Origin: UBA11855 sp035297385
GTDB taxonomy: Archaea; Thermoproteota; Bathyarchaeia; Bathyarchaeales; Bathycorpusculaceae
Direction of reading: 5' to 3'
Assembly (NCBI GenBank): GCA_035297385.1
Contig: DATGZD010000113.1
Coordinates: forward strand, 1 to 24,836
Length of the DNA: 24,836 nt
Shown here: positions 21,851 to 24,836 of the stretch, piece after piece
Numbering within the stretch: the first letter of the stretch is position 1
Layout: the number at the start of each line of letters is the position of its first letter
The notes under the pieces: generated by a model
What the model was told of the DNA's origin: nothing
Database searches by the model: none
The model's input: the letters and a program-made list of their open reading frames with translations, nothing else
Made by a program: the position numbers and the translations under genes

Positions 21851-22189
21851 CTATCTAATAACTCTATTTTCATTCAGCAAAGCGATTATTGCGTCAAGTT
21901 TTGTGGCCTCAATAATTTTTTTGCCACCAGCCAGAAAGATTCGTAATTCGTCTACACTCTCGGGTGCACAATTAATTACCTGTACGGCTTCATCGTCGTC
22001 TAAGCCGAACTCGTTCACTAATCGTTCTACCAGAGTTGGCGCGGCTGCTTCCTCGATTTTACTGAACTTTTGGAGATAATCCAGAGTTCGTCGTTGAAAT
22101 TGATCCAGGTTTTCTTCGCCGATCAATATGAGTTCACGTTTAGCTTGTGGTAATGAAATCTTCGTTTCAGTCTTTTCAGTGTCACTCAT
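21851..22189 (-). CDS. rpo4: DNA-directed RNA polymerase subunit Rpo4 (RpoF)
   Basis: Rpo4 forms the polymerase stalk with Rpo7 (10433-11041 here). The 112-residue protein has the Rpb4 pattern: an N-terminal strand (ETKISLPQAKRELI), then FQRRTLDYLQKFSKIEEAAAPTLVERLVNEFGLDDDEAVQVINCAPESVDELRIFLAGGKKI, with the C-terminal HRDC-like helices. It is entirely soluble. The ATG at 22187-22189 lies five bases after the L21e stop, so the two are coupled. The length is normal. Confidence 0.95.
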   Translation of the reverse strand: MSDTEKTETKISLPQAKRELILIGEENLDQFQRRTLDYLQKFSKIEEAAAPTLVERLVNEFGLDDDEAVQVINCAPESVDELRIFLAGGKKIIEATKLDAIIALLNENRVIR

Positions 22190-22194
22190 GGTCT

Positions 22195-22491
22195 TCAGCT
22201 ACCTTTGTATGGCTCTAAATGTTCGGATCGTACAATAATCTGTTTGACTGCTTCACCCTGTGGAACACTAACTATGTAACCGCGTCCTCGTTTATCAACA
22301 ACCGTACCTATTTTACCATGGAAACGTCTGTGTGGAATGCTCTTTTGAACACTAGAATCAATCTTTATGATAACTTGGGAGCCTACTTCATGTTCAATCA
22401 ACAATTTACCAATGTTTGGTTTACCCTTCTCTCTCGTGGGTTTCTTTGCCATACCACGAGTTCCCCGACGATAACCTTTCGATTTCTTCAT
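22195..22491 (-). CDS. rpl21e: 50S ribosomal protein L21e
   Basis: This 98-residue protein has the L21e pattern: MKKSKGYRRGTRGMAKK at the start, then GSQVIIKIDSSVQKSIPHRRFHGKIGTVVDKRGRGYIVSV in an SH3-like barrel, and IIVRSEHLEPYKG at the end. L21e is an archaeal/eukaryotic large-subunit protein. It lies between Pus10 (11 bases upstream) and rpo4 (five bases downstream), the standard archaeal position. The start is ATG at 22489-22491, with AGGTGA just upstream. Confidence 0.97.
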   Translation of the reverse strand: MKKSKGYRRGTRGMAKKPTREKGKPNIGKLLIEHEVGSQVIIKIDSSVQKSIPHRRFHGKIGTVVDKRGRGYIVSVPQGEAVKQIIVRSEHLEPYKGS

Positions 22492-22502
22492 TCACCTATC
22501 AC

Positions 22503-23834
22503 CTAATCATCTTTTACTATGACTTTCAATACATCAAGCTTTAGAGTCTTGGCGTTAGCACCGAGCAACCCAGAAACACTGGGTACAGTTCTACCTTCAT
22601 CACCTGTAACTAATTCCTTGACGTACAGGCCTCCTTGACAACGAATTATCATTTCAGCCTGATTTGGTGCCACCTTTTTAACTTTAACCTTATATATGTA
22701 CTTTTCTCGGGTTAAATCCGCTCGTCTGTGAACAACACGTAAAGGTGTCTGCTGTTTAATCAGCGCACCAGTCAATTCTCTGACCACATTCTGTAGCTCT
22801 GCCTCAGAGACTTCACGTTCAAACTCAATCAAATCACGGTACTCTTTTTGTGCTACCTCGGCTTTCTTCAGTTTACGCACGAAATCTCTATTTGTGAATC
22901 TTAATCGTGAAACCTGAACTTTCCCCTCACCAGCAACGTTAATCATCTTTGTAATCTGTGCTAAATCCAAACTGCGTTTCTTAGGCTTTGATACTTCAAC
23001 AACAAAAGGTCTACCTGTACCGAGCATCCTAGCATCAATATCTTCACGTCCTGAAGCGTGAAAGGCAGTCTTCTCACCTTCTGCAGCATCAAGCAATGGT
23101 TTTGATATTATCTCTTCTACAGATTCGGGGTATAGCTTTCCAGTTCCGCCACATTTTTGGCAACCTTTGCCACGACAGTTTGAACAGAACCATTTTGATT
23201 GAGGTATATCTCTGACTAATTTGCAGTAGCGTCCGGCAACAAATAGTGGGTTAACCTGAAGAGTAATGTTCTCAGTGAATGGATTAATGATTATGGTTAA
23301 ATCGGGTTTTCGAAACTCAACGGTCTTTCCAGTTTCTTGTTCGAGGCGTTTACCGAGAATACGCCCAAATTCATGTCTTATGCTCTCACTGTAGATCACA
23401 TTTGATACGGCTTTGAATTCATCCTCACGCTCTTCGATGTTTACAGGTAATTCTATTCCTACAAGAAACGTGGCATACTCGTAGTAGGCTGCTCGCTCAA
23501 GCGCTTTCTGTGTTAAATCGTAAAGAGACTGAAATTTGTCGTCACACAAAAAACAAGTTTGTCCAAGTTTTGGAACACGTTTTCCAGATTCTCGTAACGC
23601 CTTTATTGCTTCATTGGAGAAAGCATTAGTTGCGAGAATTTTAAGTTGTTTTGTACCATTCTTGTTTCCTTCAAGGTTGAGTGCGCTGGCTTGCATCGTC
23701 AGAGTTAACTTAAGTGCTCTTCCTCTTTGATCGTTTTCAACACCACGTGCTAAGGCTGCGAATTGTCGGCCAAGACAATTATCACACAGAGGATACTTCT
23801 CAAGAAGTTCGAAAGCTTTTTCCAAAACATCCAT
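22503..23834 (-). CDS. pus10: tRNA pseudouridine synthase Pus10
   Basis: Pus10 makes pseudouridine at positions 54 and 55 of archaeal tRNA. The 443-residue protein has an N-terminal accessory domain with zinc cysteines (Cys17, Cys20, Cys94, Cys97), a THUMP-like region, and a second knuckle (CSNCRGKGCQKCGGTG, 217-232). The catalytic domain contains GREDIDARMLGTGRPF (262-277), with the catalytic Asp in the EDID segment, and the C-terminal LYVKELVTGDEGRTVPSVSGLLG. All expected elements are present. It starts with ATG at 23832-23834, nine bases after the SRP54 stop, in the usual archaeal arrangement. Confidence 0.96.
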   Translation of the reverse strand: MDVLEKAFELLEKYPLCDNCLGRQFAALARGVENDQRGRALKLTLTMQASALNLEGNKNGTKQLKILATNAFSNEAIKALRESGKRVPKLGQTCFLCDDKFQSLYDLTQKALERAAYYEYATFLVGIELPVNIEEREDEFKAVSNVIYSESIRHEFGRILGKRLEQETGKTVEFRKPDLTIIINPFTENITLQVNPLFVAGRYCKLVRDIPQSKWFCSNCRGKGCQKCGGTGKLYPESVEEIISKPLLDAAEGEKTAFHASGREDIDARMLGTGRPFVVEVSKPKKRSLDLAQITKMINVAGEGKVQVSRLRFTNRDFVRKLKKAEVAQKEYRDLIEFEREVSEAELQNVVRELTGALIKQQTPLRVVHRRADLTREKYIYKVKVKKVAPNQAEMIIRCQGGLYVKELVTGDEGRTVPSVSGLLGANAKTLKLDVLKVIVKDD

Positions 23835-23843
23835 TAAGTGAGC

Positions 23844-24836
23844 CTACTGTAAACCTGCTGGGAAGCCTTGTCCCAGGTTGAAGGGTAACTTCTTTTTCCG
23901 TTTGAACATCTTCATCATCTTACGCATTGCCACATACTGTTTTAATAATTCTTTTACGTCTCTCTCAGTGGTTCCTGAGCCGCGAGCAACACGTCTGACT
24001 CTGGAGGAGTTGAAGATTTTTGGGTTCTCCTTCTCTTCAGGTCGCATTGATTGAATAATTACACGCCATTTTTCTAGTCGACCCTCAGCTTGGTTCAGCA
24101 TATCGTCAGGAACATTTGCCGACATGCCTGGGAGCATCTGTAGTACTTTACGGAAGGGTCCCATACCCTTTACGGCTTCAAATTGTTCGTACATATCTGT
24201 TAACGTAAATTTGCCACTGAGGATTGCTTTAGCTTTCTTCTGTGGAACTTTAATCTCGGCTTCCTTTACTTTCTCCAGAAGTGTCTCTAAATCACCCATA
24301 CCGAGCAATCGTCCGACGAAACGAGAGGGAATGAAAGATTCAATATCCTCGACCTTCTCGCCTGTTCCAATGAATTTTATCGGAGCACCCGTGGCTGCAA
24401 CTGCTGACAACGCACCTCCACCCCTTGCGGAGCCATCAAGTTTTGTGACAAGTATCGCACCGATCGGTGTTGCTTCATGAAAAGTCTTAGCCTGAATCAA
24501 AGCCTGTTGCCCAATTGTTCCGTCAATAACCATCACAATCTCATCAGGCTTGACTTTCTGCTCTAAAGCCTTCATTTCCTTGATTAAGTCACGTTCCTCT
24601 TTATGACGACCAGCCGTATCTACAATTATCAAATCTTTGTCGTTGAATTGTTTTAGCCCCTCAGAGACAACTTTGACGGGGTCTTTGCTTTTTGGATCAC
24701 CAAATATTGGAACATTTATACGATTAGCCATTTGCTGAAGCTGAGCAAAAGCGCCAGGACGATACGTGTCTGCACAGATTAACGCAGGTCTAAAGCCTCT
24801 TTTTTGATAAAACCTTGCGAGTTTGGCAGCAGTCGT
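23844..24836 (-). CDS. srp54: Signal recognition particle SRP54 (N-terminus outside window)
   Basis: This frame is open to the last base of the window, giving 330 residues of SRP54 without the N domain and without most of the P-loop. The first visible residues (TTAAKLARFYQ) are the end of the P-loop and the helix after it. Further on come ICADTYRPGAFAQLQ, DTAGRHKEE (G3), VTKLDGSARGGGALS (G4), FIGTGEKVEDIESF and the methionine-rich M domain (GMGPFRKVLQMLPGM; SSRVRRVARGSG). SRP54 binds signal sequences and 7S RNA and delivers ribosomes to the membrane. The M domain ends shortly after RKKKLPFNLGQG with no long tail. The gene is the first of this operon seen here. Confidence 0.96.
   Translation of the reverse strand, partial: TTAAKLARFYQKRGFRPALICADTYRPGAFAQLQQMANRINVPIFGDPKSKDPVKVVSEGLKQFNDKDLIIVDTAGRHKEERDLIKEMKALEQKVKPDEIVMVIDGTIGQQALIQAKTFHEATPIGAILVTKLDGSARGGGALSAVAATGAPIKFIGTGEKVEDIESFIPSRFVGRLLGMGDLETLLEKVKEAEIKVPQKKAKAILSGKFTLTDMYEQFEAVKGMGPFRKVLQMLPGMSANVPDDMLNQAEGRLEKWRVIIQSMRPEEKENPKIFNSSRVRRVARGSGTTERDVKELLKQYVAMRKMMKMFKRKKKLPFNLGQGFPAGLQ

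Noticed and set aside
1..24836. CRISPR array, insertion sequence, intein or prophage
   Set aside because: No regularly spaced repeats, transposase motifs, intein splice motifs in the GTPases, or phage structural genes were seen.

Overview
The window is archaeal chromosome: it encodes aIF5B, aIF2-gamma, Rpo4 and Rpo7, Spt4, archaeal/eukaryotic-type ribosomal proteins (S6e, S24e, S27ae, L21e), Pus10, a GTP-dependent dephospho-CoA kinase and SRP54. The archaeal gene orders S6e / aIF2-gamma / PIN / Rpo7 / Spt4 / dephospho-CoA kinase / S24e / S27ae and SRP54 / Pus10 / L21e / Rpo4 / DUF655 / KsgA / HemK are both intact. The fused formaldehyde-activating enzyme / hexulose-phosphate synthase and the TACK-like protein complement suggest a Bathyarchaeia-like lineage. 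That placement is inference; only 'archaeon' is secure. I count 34 protein genes (two cut by the window edges) and saw no tRNA, rRNA, CRISPR array, insertion sequence or intein.

Layout. 1-2720: the end of a small membrane protein, a zinc-ribbon/DUF4342 protein, aIF5B and an orphan MoaD/SAMP-like ubiquitin-fold protein. 2847-7532: metabolic and accessory genes, namely an M32 carboxypeptidase, a 63-residue membrane protein, a formaldehyde-fixing fusion enzyme with an unusual N-terminal helix-turn-helix, and an MFS transporter. 7662-12465: the translation/transcription cluster S6e to S27ae, interrupted on the opposite strand by a Nudix hydrolase. 12535-14962: an unrecognised beta-rich protein and a two-gene ABC-2 exporter. 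15099-18391 (minus): ribosomal cluster L3-L4-L23-L2-S19, which stops after S19. 18803-19713 (minus): a 45-residue zinc protein and a membrane-anchored extracellular protein. 19787-24836 (minus): the SRP54 to HemK operon.

How it works together. Most genes serve ribosome structure, translation initiation, rRNA/tRNA modification (KsgA, Pus10, possibly the PIN nuclease), RNA polymerase (Rpo4 and Rpo7 form the stalk; Spt4 is the elongation factor) and protein targeting (SRP54). The metabolic centrepiece is the Fae-Hps fusion, which captures formaldehyde on tetrahydromethanopterin or on ribulose 5-phosphate; run in reverse, Hps supplies pentose phosphate.

The most unusual items are the DNA-binding-like extension on Fae-Hps together with a 12-bp direct repeat at its promoter, a PIN nuclease gene that appears to need a CTG start, a KsgA whose catalytic motif IV lacks the usual Asn, and a short zinc-protein gene preceded by a perfect palindrome.
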